Origin: Membranipora membranacea
Taxonomy: Eukaryota > Bryozoa > Gymnolaemata > Cheilostomatida > Membraniporidae
DNA length: 64,000 nt
NCBI GenBank assembly: GCA_914767715.1
Contig: OU612074.1
Span: 22,308,062-22,372,061, forward strand
Direction of reading: 5' to 3'
Each line of letters begins with the position of its first letter. Position 1 is the first letter of the stretch. The notes below the pieces were generated by a model. It saw only the letters and a program-made list of their open reading frames with translations. It had not been told where the DNA came from and ran no database searches. The translations under genes and the position numbers were made by a program. Below, one piece after another: positions 50,100 through 60,736 of the stretch.

Positions 50100-53000
50100 A
50101 ATTGGTCCCAACCACATAACATTTGGCATGTCGTGAGTCCAGCAAGTGACTTTTGATCACTCAGGCTTCATATAGCAACAGCCTATCAGGACAAATCTCC
50201 CATTCTCCCTGCATACATTAAGAGATTCTTCACTCTGTGCAAGGATTATCAAAACTTAAAACAAGTATATTATTATATGAACATTTTTTGTTCTTCAGTC
50301 TGTGTGGATTGTCGAAGCTAGAGGTACTCTTTCTCTCAAAAAATGAAGAGATCATCAGACTTCCAGCTCAGCTACACAGACTTAACAGACTGATAAGACT
50401 GGAACTTTCAGGATGTAAATCTCTAACATTCCCACCGCCTGAAGTGATTGGACAGGGTCTGCCAGCAATACGAAAATTTCTGACTGATCTTGACAACGGT
50501 GTTGGAGTTAAATTCATGCCAGTGACTGATAAACAACAGGCCGATATGTCGAGTAAGTTTACTACCTAATATATTTGCGTTCTGTGAGTCACCATAGCTA
50601 TGTCCTGTCAAAGGCCATTTAGTTTTGTTGATAAGCTCGCTACCTCAGAGGGTCGTTCAAAGGAATATCTGCTCAGAAGCTGATGTTGATTAGCATTAAT
50701 GAGCTTTGTAAAATGTACATTTGGACCCTTTGGGGTCTAGACTAAATGTAAATTGAGACCCTCTGACAGATGAATATTGGCTTGTTTCTGATGAAAATCA
50801 GCCATCTATTGGAAGAAGGATGAACAGAACATGGGTACATAGTCAATAAACCACCGTGATATAGGGAATACTCTGGTCACCTCAGGCAGCATTCCTCATT
50901 GGTAAAGAGGTGTTGTGTAAATGACACAATCAGTAAGTTAGCCCAAGTTCACACAGATGAAGTAACATGTGTGTGTGTGGTGAGGGATGATTGTACACAT
51001 TTCTTGACCTATGTCAATTAAGCGTATATGATTGTAAACTTGTGACTCTGTTGCGCATAGCCAGTGATTTTGCTAAGTGATGATCTCTATTTAAACAGAA
51101 GTGTACAGTGTCTGGTACAGAGATTACAGTGAGGGAGGTATTGATGAGATACCTGAGAAGCCTGACTACAGAAGCCTGACGCTAGAACAGTTAGTATCAG
51201 CTACAAAAGGTCACAAGGTGACACATATGGCAATAAAAGGAGACATACCACCACTACACCCGATAGCACCTGATCTCAAGGTGCTGAAGGTCATATATAA
51301 TACCGGTTCAGCTAAGTTAGAGAGGTGAGTAGCGTGTGACAATATCAGATGAATCAGTATTACGAAAAATAATTCAAGTCATTAATTCTCGCATGTTTTA
51401 GAAATAAACGTTGTAACTATATCTAGGCAGCATTGTTATCTTTAGATAAGTTCATATTCTCAATATCAGCATCTTGAGTCCCTGATTTTATCTGATGACG
51501 AGATTGAGAATATGAATAATACAAACATGTCAACAGAAAGGGTGGGATACCCTCCCATCCTCCCTGGTGTCAATGATATATATCTTGCAGTGTGAATCAG
51601 AATTGTCTTCCCCTGTAAAAAAGTGAGATAACTGCCATGAATTATATTTAAGTTATTTTCATAGTTATTACCAGCACAGGATAATTCTATAATCTCATTT
51701 ATAGCATGAGATATATACTTTCCTGACAGATAAGCCAGCATAAGAAATCTTCTATACACTTTGTCTTATTTGATTGCGCCATTTAACGGGCGCTAGTGGC
51801 TTGTGCAGGTGCACTAATACCTTGCCGGCCGTTTCCGGCTACTCTTTATCTAATAAGAGCAATAGGGGGGATATTTATACTGTGTGCAGGCACACGGTAG
51901 ACTTCCTGTAAATATGGTCCTGATCCGAACAGACCTGGCTAGGATGAATGGCTTTCCAGTGTAAAAACAGAAATGACAGCCGGCGCCGGGAATCAAAGCT
52001 GGTTCATTGGATCAAAAGTCCTCACCCTTAACCGTCAGACCACTCATGACTTTTGAGATATATAGGTTTCTGTTGAAATGTTTTCGTTGTTGTGTGAGTA
52101 AGAGATTGTTATTTATATTAATATTATATGATCTGGGGAAGCTGACCGTATCTGGTAATGAGAGACTGTGTGCATCATCTGTTTGGATCAAAGAATAAAG
52201 AGCACAATAATAGTGGAATTAATATTTCTATATATTAACACCAGTTAAATAAATTTGAGGTATTACCTGTAATTTCACTCAGATAGTGTCATCATTTGTA
52301 AATTTAATCTATATGGGTATTTATAGCATAAGATCTCTAACTTGTCTGGAGGAGCTGATTGTAACAGGGAATAAGAGCCTGTGTACATTACCTGATGGGA
52401 TCGGAGAACTAAAGAGCCTCAGGAAGCTTGATGTGTCATGGTGTGATCTTACTAAGCTTCCTGACAGGTAAGTCGAGTATAATAACGATGGAGCTTATAT
52501 TTCTACAAATTATCTCGGTTTTGCAGTTTTGAGATATCAGCTCTTATTATTCTCATATAGTGTCTAAATGTTAAAATTCAATCTATATGGGTATTTATAG
52601 CATGAGATCTCTAACTTGTCTGGAAGAGCTTAATGTATCAGTGAATGAGGGTCTGTGTACATTACCTGATTGGATCGGAGAACTAAAGAGCCTCAGGAAG
52701 CTTTATGTGTCACACTGTGGTCTTACTAAGCTTCCTGACAGGTAAGTCGAGTATAATAACGATGGAGCTTATATTTCTAAAAATTATCTCGGTTCTGCAG
52801 TTTTAAGATATCAGCTCTTATTGTTCTCATATAGTGTCTAAATGTTAAAATTCAATATATATGGGTATTTATAGCATAGGATCTCTTATTTGTCTGGAGG
52901 AGCTGATTGTAACAGGGAATAAGAGCCTGTGTACATTACCTGATGAGATCGGAGAACTAAAGACCCTCAGGAAGCTTTTTGTGTCACGGTGTGGTCTTAC

Positions 53001-56000
53001 TAAGCTATCTGCCAGGTAAGTCGAGTATAATAACGATGGAGCTTATATTTCTACAAATTATCTCGGTTTTGCAGTTTTGAGGTATTAGCTATTATTATTC
53101 TCATATAGTGTCTAAATGTTAAAATTCAATCTATATGGGTATTTATAGCATAAGATCTCTTACTCGTCTGGAAGAGCTAGATGTATGGCGCAATAAGGTT
53201 CTGTGTACATTACCTGATGAGATCGGAGAACTAAAGAGCCTCAGGAAGCTTGATGTGTCAGAGTGTGGTCTTACTAAGCTTCCTGACAGGTAAGTCGAGT
53301 ATGATAACGATGGAGCTTATATTTCTAAAAATTATCTCGGTTCTGCAGTTTTGAGATATCAGCTCTTATTATTCTCATATAGTGTCTAAATGTTAAAATT
53401 CAATCTATATGGGTATTTATAGCATAAGATCTCTTACTCGTCTGGAAGAGCTGAATGTATCAGAGAATGAGGGTCTGTGTACATTACCTGATTGGATCGG
53501 AGAACTAAAGAGCCTCAGGAAGCTTAATGTGTCACACTGTGGTCTTACTAAGCTTCCTGACAGGTAAGTCGAGTATAATAACGATGGAGCTTATATTTCT
53601 AAAGATTATCTCGGTTCTGCAGTTTTGAGATATCAGCTCTTATTATTCTCATATAGTGTCTAAATGTTAAAATTCAATCTATATGGGTATTTATAGCATA
53701 AGATCTCTTACTCGTCTGGAAGAGCTAAATGTATGGAACAATAAGAGTCTGTGTACATTACCTGATGAGATCGGAGAACTAAAGAGCCTCAGGAAGCTTA
53801 ATGTGTCACACTGTGGTCTTACTAAGCTTCCTGACAGGTAAGTCGAGTATGATAACGATGGAGCCTATATTTCTAAAAATTATCTCGGTTCTGCAGTTTA
53901 GAGATATCAGCTCTTATTATTCTCATATACTATAGTGTCTAAATGTTAAAATTCAATCTATGTATGTATGTATATATCTGTATCAATTCCCATGATAAAA
54001 TCAATGTTTCTCTTGTGCTCTGTGAATAAAAATAAAGTTTTATAAATTATAATAAAACATTGACTAGATTTATAATAAATGAATCAAGCTATTCGATTGA
54101 GCAGTTTTACACATAATGAGCGAAAACAGTATTTACGGCAGTTTATACGGTAGGCTGGCACTCTGTATCTACCAGATGGGAGTTGTTCTAGCGTTATGAC
54201 AGTGTCGTTGCCCGAAGCAAACATTCTTAGGCATTTAGTTTTGAAGTACTTATCGAATATATGGTCTATGGTTGTAACTTCAAGCCTGCCTTTGCTTAGT
54301 CTACGTGCTGTGGTTATGAGGTGATTGTACTGGTGATTGTATCTATATGGGTATTTTTAGCATAAGATCTCTAACTTGTCTGGAAGAGCTGATTGTATCA
54401 TGGAATAACAATCTGTGTACATTACCTGATGGGATCGGAGAACTAAAGACCCTCAGGAACCTTGATGTGTCAGACTGTGATCTTACTAAGCTTCCTGACA
54501 GGTAAGTCGAGTATAATAACGATGGAGCTTATATTTCTACAAATTATCTCGGTTTTACAGTTTTGAGATATCAGCTCTTATTATTCTCATATTGTGTATG
54601 AATGTTAAAATTCAATCTATATGGGTATTTATCATAGACTTAATATACTCCCTAGACAGGCCAATAGCATTCAATACTGTCCCACTTAAATAGCACGACA
54701 TGACGTAATTAGTTTGTGCTGTGAGCCATAGTTTACTATATACCATTCAATGAAATAATGTGAAAAATCAAGGGACGCCAGGCATGATATCGGCCCTTGT
54801 CCGGCCCCTAATTATTTAAACACAGAGAAAATTTTGTGAGTTTATGTAAAAGACCGTTCCCCACGAGATGGTATAAAAAATTGACTCCTTAGGCGAATCC
54901 AAAGTGAGAACAAACCTGATAAGTTACAATCATTAGCCAATAAATATTGAAACAAATACAGCCGTCTACCATTAACACTTCTACCACTACTATTCAAATG
55001 TATAGAATATCCACAACACAGTATCACAAATATTTTGTTGGATGAGCCAGATCAAAGCACCACCACCATCATCATAGATTTTTGCCTAAACATTCCTAGT
55101 CATAACTGAGCACAACCTGCTCAGCTTGGATTCCTTGTTAAAAGATTTTACTGCAAATTTTATTGTCGCTTCATGAGGAAGAATAGATCTGTGCTGTAAA
55201 TTGAGTATGCTAACTCCAGATATGTATGTATGATGAAGCTAGGGTACGTGACATATATATATATATATATAAAGTCTTTGGTAATCTCTCATCAATGAAA
55301 TAATATAGTAAATCAAGACATGCAGGGTATAATACCAGCCAAATTATACTAGATCTGTTTTATTTTATGAGATAAAAAATATCAAAACAAATACAGCCCT
55401 GTACTTAACCACTTCTATCACTACATGACAAAAAAGATGAGGGCTGTTACTGTGGGATTATACTAATTTCTGAGGGCACGACCAAGGCTAGCGGCTACTT
55501 CTATCAGCGATTGCTGCCATATTCGATGTGACTGATTACAGCATAAGCTAAAGATTATCGACACAAGTACAGCCATGAAGCTAGCCACTTCTTATCACTA
55601 CTTTGTAAAAAATATGAATATATACTGTTGAGTTATACTAATTGTTGTGGGCACGACAAAAATTAAAAACACTACCACTATCAGCGAGCATTGCAAAGTT
55701 AGATATGACTGGTTGCAGTATATGTTAAAATTATTCAAATTAGTAGAGCAATGTGAGCTAACCACTTCTTACACTACTTAGCAAAAAAAATAATATACTG
55801 TGGGATTATACTGAATTTTGCGGATGGGTCAAAGACTAGAAAACTACCACTATCGGTGATTACTGCAAAATTTCCAAATGAGACACTGTCAATTTTGGAT
55901 GTAACATGGTATGACCAGGTCAATTTTTGATCAGAGCCTTGAAAAAACTATGGTTATAGGGTTATGGGCTATAGGAATGAGATAAGGGTCTCGGACCCAC

Positions 56001-57174
56001 CCAACTATTATGGGTCTGGTCATGTTCTGGTGGTGGTCCTTCCAGCCGATGAGCCCTCATGTTCTGGTGGTGGTCCTTCCAGCCGATGAACCCTCATGTC
56101 CTGGTTGTGGTCCATCCAGCATATGAACCCTCATGTCCTGGTTGTGGTCCATCCAGCCGATGAACCCTCATGTTCTGGTTGTAGTCCATCCAGCCGATGA
56201 ACCCTCATGTCCTGGTTGTGGTCCATCCAGCCGATGAACCCTCATGTCCTGGTTGTGGTCCATCCAGCCGATGAACCCTCATGTCCTGGTTGTGGTCCAT
56301 CCAGCCGATGACCCCTCATGTCCTGGTTGTGGTCCATCCAGCAGATGAACCCTCATGTCCCGGTTGTGATCCATCAGGCCGATGAACCCTCATGTCCTGG
56401 TTGTGGTTCAAACCTGGATGACCATATTCACTATGTTTACTATTGTCCCAAATACAATAGCATTAGACGTTTTCCAAAAACCAATCACTTTCTAGATAAA
56501 CCAAAATAGGCATCGAGGTTCCAGATCTTGTTGTCTTCATTTGTCAGTCATGCAAGTTTGATAACCATAAGATGTAAGAGCATACTTGCTTACCTGGGCC
56601 TCTGAGTACTATGTGTACCTGTACCTGTACTATGATAATACAATCATGTTGCATTATCCCCCATTGAAGACCAGACAAGACAATTTGTAGGTCACAGGTT
56701 CCATTCAATTATATCACTACTAATGCTCATAATTATGATTTTATCGCTTTGAGTAACTTTCACAAACCTGTGGTGGTATTTTGGAGTATTTTAATTTGAG
56801 ATGTTAAAAAATTTATTTTTCGAAATGTTTCAGAGAATCATATAGGATGTATTGTGGTTCAGCATAGAAATGAAATAGCCACTGCATTGTGGTCTATATA
56901 ATAGAAAAAAATATTAACAACATTACATCCTGTCATGTGTGTTAGCAATCTGGGTAATTACGGGATATTCAGTCATTCTCATAGTCATGGCATATATAAC
57001 AACACTATTAATATTATATTTTGTAGGAAACAATGTTCAATTCAAACATGTTCCCACTAATGCCCATGACATGCATTAATCTCATAAGAGGTCAAAATAA
57101 TTGGTGATGTGATGTGTGAGATTTACTATTAGAATGCATGCAGCTTAAGCTCCAGCCTAGCATATTGATTGATA

Positions 57175-57211
<37 letters not shown>

Positions 57212-57233
57212 GTTGATTGATTGATTGATTGAC

Positions 57234-57314
<81 letters not shown>

Positions 57315-59956
57315 AATTGGTCCCAACCACATAACATTTGGCATGTCGTGAGTCCAGCAAGTGACTTTTGATCACTCAGGCTTCATATAGCAACAGCCTA
57401 TCAGGACAAATCTCCCATTCTCCCTGCATACATTAAGAGATTCTTCACTCTGTGCAAGGATTATCAAAACTTAAAACAAGTATATTATTATATGAACATT
57501 TTTTGTTCTTCAGTCTGTGTGGATTGTCGAAGCTAGAGGTACTCTTTCTCTCAAAAAATGAAGAGATCATCAGACTTCCAGCTCAGCTACACAGACTTAA
57601 CAGACTGATAAGACTGGAACTTTCAGGATGTAAATCTCTAACATTCCCACCGCCTGAAGTGATTGGACAGGGTCTGCCAGCAATACGAAAATTTCTGACT
57701 GATCTTGACAACGGTGTTGGAGTTAAATTCATGCCAGTGACTGATAAACAACAGGCCGATATGTCGAGTAAGTTTACTACCTAATATATTTGCGTTCTGT
57801 GAGTCACCATAGCTATGTCCTGTCAAAGGCCATTTAGTTTTGTTGATAAGCTCGCTACCTCAGAGGGTCGTTCAAAGGAATATCTGCTCAGAAGCTGATG
57901 TTGATTAGCATTAATGAGCTTTGTAAAATGTACATTTGGACCCTTTGGGGTCTAGACTAAATGTAAATTGAGACCCTCTGACAGATGAATATTGGCTTGT
58001 TTCTGATGATAATCAGCCATCTATTGGAAGAAGGATGAACAGAACATGGGTACATAGTCAATAAACCACCGTGATATAGGGAATACTCTGGTCACCTCAG
58101 GCAGCATTCCTCATTGGTAAAGAGGTGTTGTGTAAATGACACAATCAGTAAGTTAGCCCAAGTTCACACAGATGAAGTAACATGTGTGTGTGTGGTGAGG
58201 GATGATTGTACACATTTCTTGACCTATGTCAATTAAGCGTATATGATTGTAAACTTGTGACTCTGTTGCGCATAGCCAGTGATTTTGCTAAGTGATGATC
58301 TCTATTTAAACAGAAGTGTACAGTGTCTGGTACAGAGATTACAGTGAGGGAGGTATTGATGAGATACCTGAGAAGCCTGACTACAGAAGCCTGACGCTAG
58401 AACAGTTAGTATCAGCTACAAAAGGTCACAAGGTGACACATATGGCAATAAAAGGAGACATACCACCACTACACCCGATAGCACCTGATCTCAAGGTGCT
58501 GAAGGTCATATATAATACCGGTTCAGCTAAGTTAGAGAGGTGAGTAGCGTGTGACAATATCAGATGAATCAGTATTACGAAAAATAATTCAAGTCATTAA
58601 TTCTCGCATGTTTTAGAAATAAACGTTGTAACTATATCTAGGCAGCATTGTTATCTTTAGATAAGTTCATATTCTCAATATCAGCATCTTGAGTCCCTGA
58701 TTTTATCTGATGACGAGATTGAGAATATGAATAATACAAACATGTCAACAGAAAGGGTGGGATACCCTCCCATCCTCCCTGGTGTCAATGATATATATCT
58801 TGCAGTGTGAATCAGAATTGTCTTCCCCTGTAAAAAAGTGAGATAACTGCCATGAATTATATTTAAGTTATTTTCATAGTTATTACCAGCACAGGATAAT
58901 TCTATAATCTCATTTATAGCATGAGATATATACTTTCCTGACAGATAAGCCAGCATAAGAAATCTTCTATACACTTTGTCTTATTTGATTGCGCCATTTA
59001 ACGGGCGCTAGTGGCTTGTGCAGGTGCACTAATACCTTGCCGGCCGTTTCCGGCTACTCTTTATCTAATAAGAGCAATAGGGGGGATATTTATACTGTGT
59101 GCAGGCACACGGTAGACTTCCTGTAAATATGGTCCTGATCCGAACAGACCTGGCTAGGATGAATGGCTTTCCAGTGTAAAAACAGAAATGACAGCCGGCG
59201 CCGGGAATCAAAGCTGGTTCATTGGATCAAAAGTCCTCACCCTTAACCGTCAGACCACTCATGACTTTTGAGATATATAGGTTTCTGTTGAAATGTTTTC
59301 GTTGTTGTGTGAGTAAGAGATTGTTATTTATATTAATATTATATGATCTGGGGAAGCTGACCGTATCTGGTAATGAGAGACTGTGTGCATCATCTGTTTG
59401 GATCAAAGAATAAAGAGCACAATAATAGTGGAATTAATATTTCTATATATTAACACCAGTTAAATAAATTTGAGGTATTACCTGTAATTTCACTCAGATA
59501 GTGTCATCATTTGTAAATTTAATCTATATGGGTATTTATAGCATAAGATCTCTAACTTGTCTGGAGGAGCTGATTGTAACAGGGAATAAGAGCCTGTGTA
59601 CATTACCTGATGGGATCGGAGAACTAAAGAGCCTCAGGAAGCTTGATGTGTCATGGTGTGATCTTACTAAGCTTCCTGACTGGTAAGTCGAGTATAATAA
59701 CGATGGAGCTTATATTTCTACAAATTATCTCGGTTTTGCAGTTTTGAGATATCAGCTCTTATTATTCTCATATAGTGTCTAAATGTTAAAATTCAATCTA
59801 TATGGGTATTTATAGCATAAGATCTCTTACTCACCTGGAAGAGCTGAATTTATCATGGAATGAGAGCCTGTGTACATTACCTGATGGGATCGGAGAACTA
59901 AAGAGCCTCAGGAAGCTTGATGTGTCATGGTGTGGTCTCACTAAGCTTCCTGACAG
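42605..59956 (+). CDS. Multi-block leucine-rich-repeat gene across three tandem units (model)
   Basis: All exons listed separately here join with compatible phases: 42605-42752 (out 1); 43299-43524 (1 to 2); eight 141-bp exons (2 to 2); 50299-50552 (2 to 1); 51099-51324; seven 141-bp exons; 57514-57767; 58314-58539; two 141-bp exons to 59956. The sum is 3,731 nt, about 1,243 codons without a stop. The LRRs are of the intracellular L..L..L.L..N.L..LP..I type seen in LRR-ROCO, LRR-death-domain and SHOC2-like proteins. A possible role is cytosolic or membrane-anchored recognition, an inference from the repeat type and the acylation-like start. No downstream effector, stop codon or poly-A site is found to the right edge. 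Separate transcripts per unit remain possible, but units 2 and 3 lack starts. Confidence 0.6.
43299..43524 (+). CDS. LRR gene, 226-bp linker/N-cap exon, unit 1
   Basis: Phase 1 in, phase 2 out, acceptor ttaaacag, donor gtgagt. Encodes about 75 residues: KVYSVWYRDYSEGG, EIPEKPDYRSLTLEQLVSAT, GHKVTHMAIKG, then LKVLKVIYNTGSAKLE. The last part has LRR spacing and likely caps the following repeats; the first part matches no domain I know. Exact copies stand at the start of each unit. Confidence 0.8.
44160..44252 (-). repeat. Degenerate tRNA-like SINE head (also 51960-52052 and 59175-59267)
   Basis: On the minus strand, GAGTGGTCTGACGGTTAAGG is A-box-like and AGCTTTGATTCCCGGCGCC carries a degenerate B box. 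It lies in the intron before the LRR cassettes in all three units, so it was there before the duplications. Confidence 0.45.
44333..44396 (+). pseudogene. Dead LRR cassette (also 52133-52196 and 59348-59411)
   Basis: Reads LGKLTVSGNERLCASSVWIK and then a stop, aligning with LEELIVTGNESLCTLPDGIG of the live cassettes. It lacks the second LRR and the donor. The same remnant occurs in all three units. Confidence 0.7.
44527..46975 (+). CDS. LRR gene, eight cassette exons, unit 1
   Basis: Exons 44527-44667, 44801-44941, 45075-45215, 45349-45489, 45623-45763, 45897-46037, 46171-46311 and 46835-46975. Each is exactly 141 bp, starts with C after tag and ends with AG before gtaagt (phase 2-2), so any number can be joined or skipped without loss of frame. 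Each codes two LRRs: (I/M)(R/G)SLTCLEEL-V---N-LCTLPD-IGEL, then K(S/T)LRKL-VS-C-LTKL. The spacing is 274 bp for the first seven with near-identical 133-bp introns. Variation falls on the residues around the LxVxxN strands: ITG, NSV, NSE, NWN, ISW before Asn, and D, Y, F, N before VS followed by W, H, R, D. The second of each pair ends in LPD or LSA. Confidence 0.93.
46558..46812 (-). pseudogene. Retrotransposon C-terminal remnant between cassettes 7 and 8, unit 1
   Basis: An 84-codon open minus-strand stretch ending in TGA: HLITTARRLSKGRLEV, then FASGNDTVITLEQLPSGRYR and INCRKYCFRSLCVKLLNRIA. The closing pattern resembles the C-terminus of LINE polyproteins. It interrupts the regular cassette spacing and is also present in unit 2 (about 54084-54338) but not in unit 3. 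Confidence 0.4.
47107..48420. repeat. Intronic repeat element with internal subrepeats, unit 1
   Basis: Starts CATAGACTTAATATAC, the terminus of the 4617-5081 family, inserted in a cassette-type intron. Inside, diverged subrepeats of about 170-190 bp share acagcc...ccacttct...cacta...gcaaaa...tatac and begin near 47445, 47866, 48031 and 48210. A TA run lies at 47730-47745. Copies lie at 54633-55940 and 60090-61351. The other terminal repeat is not found. Confidence 0.65.
48487..49215 (+). repeat. 37-bp minisatellite, about 20 copies, unit 1
   Basis: Unit gaaccctcatgtcctggttg plus tggtccatccagccgat, period 37, hence not frame-preserving. Variants (ttctggtggtgg, catat for ccgat) show higher-order duplication within the array. 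It runs directly into the zinc-knuckle coding remnant at 49186. Confidence 0.95.
49186..49314 (+). pseudogene. Zinc-knuckle tail of a non-LTR retrotransposon, unit 1
   Basis: Reads DEPSCPGCGSNLDDHIHYVY, then YCPKYNSIRRF and a stop. Pattern C-x2-C ... H ... C followed by CP-Y--IR is the C-terminal zinc finger of many LINE reverse transcriptases. The first codons (DEPSCPGCG) are the unit of the neighbouring minisatellite. The same remnant lies at 56381-56509 in unit 2. Confidence 0.6.
49972..50100. repeat. (ATTG)n microsatellite, unit 1
   Basis: About 30 tetranucleotide copies with a few substitutions (gataga, ggttggtt, gact). The copy in unit 2 is longer. Confidence 0.95.
50299..50552 (+). 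CDS. LRR gene, fused junction exon, unit 1 to unit 2
   Basis: 254 bp, phase 2 in (acceptor ttcttcag), phase 1 out (gtaagt). Encodes two LRRs (LCGLSKLEVLFLSKNEEIIR, then LNRLIRLELSGCKSLTFPPP), the post-LRR motif EVIGQGLPAIRKFLTDLDNG and KFMPVT, and from codon GAT 50528 onward DKQQADMS, which is the tail of the start exon at 42605. PP-E-----G--AI--FL is the usual last-repeat signature before a downstream domain in ROCO-type proteins. Here the downstream part has been replaced by the duplication junction, in frame. Confidence 0.85.
51099..51324 (+). CDS. LRR gene, 226-bp exon, unit 2
   Basis: Copy of 43299-43524 with the same phases and splice sites and no visible difference in the encoded residues. 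Joins the fused junction exon 50299-50552 in phase 1 and the cassettes at 52327 in phase 2. Confidence 0.8.
52327..54501 (+). CDS. LRR gene, seven cassette exons, unit 2
   Basis: Exons 52327-52467, 52601-52741, 52875-53015, 53149-53289, 53423-53563, 53697-53837 and 54361-54501, each 141 bp and phase 2-2. Cassettes 1-3 match unit-1 cassettes 1-3 (one Glu to Lys change in the first), and 5-7 match unit-1 cassettes 6-8. The fourth (LEELDVWRNKVLCTLPDEIG, then LDVSECGLTKL) has no identical partner in unit 1 and stands in place of its cassettes 4 and 5. All are open and have intact splice sites. Confidence 0.93.
54633..55940. repeat. Intronic repeat element, unit 2
   Basis: Copy of 47107-48420 with the same start and subrepeats; the TA run at 55253-55270 is slightly longer. 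Confidence 0.7.
56020..56405 (+). repeat. 37-bp minisatellite, about 10 copies, unit 2
   Basis: Same unit as at 48487 with roughly half the copies. The terminal copies, including the variant with cccggttgtgatccatcagg, are the same as in unit 1. Confidence 0.95.
57165..57315. repeat. (ATTG)n microsatellite, unit 2
   Basis: Same run as in unit 1, about 20 bp longer, with the same internal substitutions near its left end. Confidence 0.95.
57514..57767 (+). CDS. LRR gene, fused junction exon, unit 2 to unit 3
   Basis: Copy of 50299-50552, again joining the last-LRR sequence (ending KFMPVT) to DKQQADMS at codon GAT 57743. The junction is the same base as in the first fusion, so both come from one duplication structure that was later copied again. 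Confidence 0.85.
58314..58539 (+). CDS. LRR gene, 226-bp exon, unit 3
   Basis: Third copy of the 43299-43524 exon, intact, phases 1 to 2. Joins 57514-57767 and the cassettes at 59542. Confidence 0.8.
59542..59956 (+). CDS. LRR gene, two cassette exons, unit 3
   Basis: Exons 59542-59682 and 59816-59956, 141 bp each. The first equals cassette 1 but ends TG before gtaagt, so the residue at the joint becomes Cys instead of Ser. The second (LTHLEELNLSWNESL, then LDVSWCGLTKLPD) is a combination not found in units 1 or 2. No last-LRR exon follows within this unit, so the transcript's end is unknown. Confidence 0.9.
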
Positions 59957-60089
59957 GTAAGTCGAGTATAATAACGATGGAGCTTATATTTCTAAAAATT
60001 ATCTCGGTTCTGCAGTTTTGAGATATCAGCTCTTATTATTTTCATATTGTGTATGAATGTTAAAATTCAATCTATATGGGTATTTATCA

Positions 60090-60705
60090 TAGACTTAATA
60101 TACTACCTAGACAGGCCAATAGCATTCAATACTGTCCCACTTAAATAACACGACATGACGTAATTAGTTTGTGCTGTGAGCCATAGTTTACTATATACCA
60201 TTCAATGAGATAATGTGAAAAATGAAGGGACGCCGGGCATGATATCGGCCCTTGTCCGGCCCCTAATTATTTAAACACAGAAAATTTTGTGAGTTTATGT
60301 AAAAGACCGTTCCCCACGAGATGGTATAAAAAATTGACTCCTTAGGCGAATCCAAAGTGAGAACAAACCTGATAAGTTACAATCATTAGCCAATAAATAT
60401 TGAAACAAATACAGCCGTCTACCATTAACACTTCTACCACTACTATTCAAATGCATAGAATACCCACAACACAGTATCACAAATATTTTGTTGGATGAGC
60501 CAGATCAAAGCACCACCACCATCATCATAGATTTTTGCCTAAACATTCCTAGTCATGACTGAGCACAACCTGCTCAGCTTGGATTCCTTGTTAAAAGATT
60601 TTACTGCAAATTTTATTGTCGCTTCATGAGGAAGAATAGATCTGTGCTGTAAATTGAGTATGCTAACTCCAGATATGTATGTATGATGAAGCTAGGGTAC
60701 GTGAC

Positions 60706-60736
<31 letters not shown>

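Larger units (their letters stand above)
42728..50527 (+). repeat. Segmental duplication unit 1 (7,800 bp)
   Basis: Starts at the shared gataaacaacaggccgatat and ends where the same words recur at 50528. Contains the 226-bp exon, a SINE head, a dead cassette, eight LRR cassettes, an RT remnant, intronic repeats, the 37-bp minisatellite, the (ATTG)n run and the last LRR exon. Confidence 0.95.
50528..57742 (+). repeat. Segmental duplication unit 2 (7,215 bp)
   Basis: Nearly identical to unit 1, with long stretches showing no difference. It is shorter because it has seven instead of eight LRR cassettes and about half the 37-bp minisatellite copies. Confidence 0.95.

Noticed and set aside
49934-50122. 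Repeated NQSI peptide, minus strand
   Set aside because: Translation of the (ATTG)n microsatellite; the same at 57092-57344.
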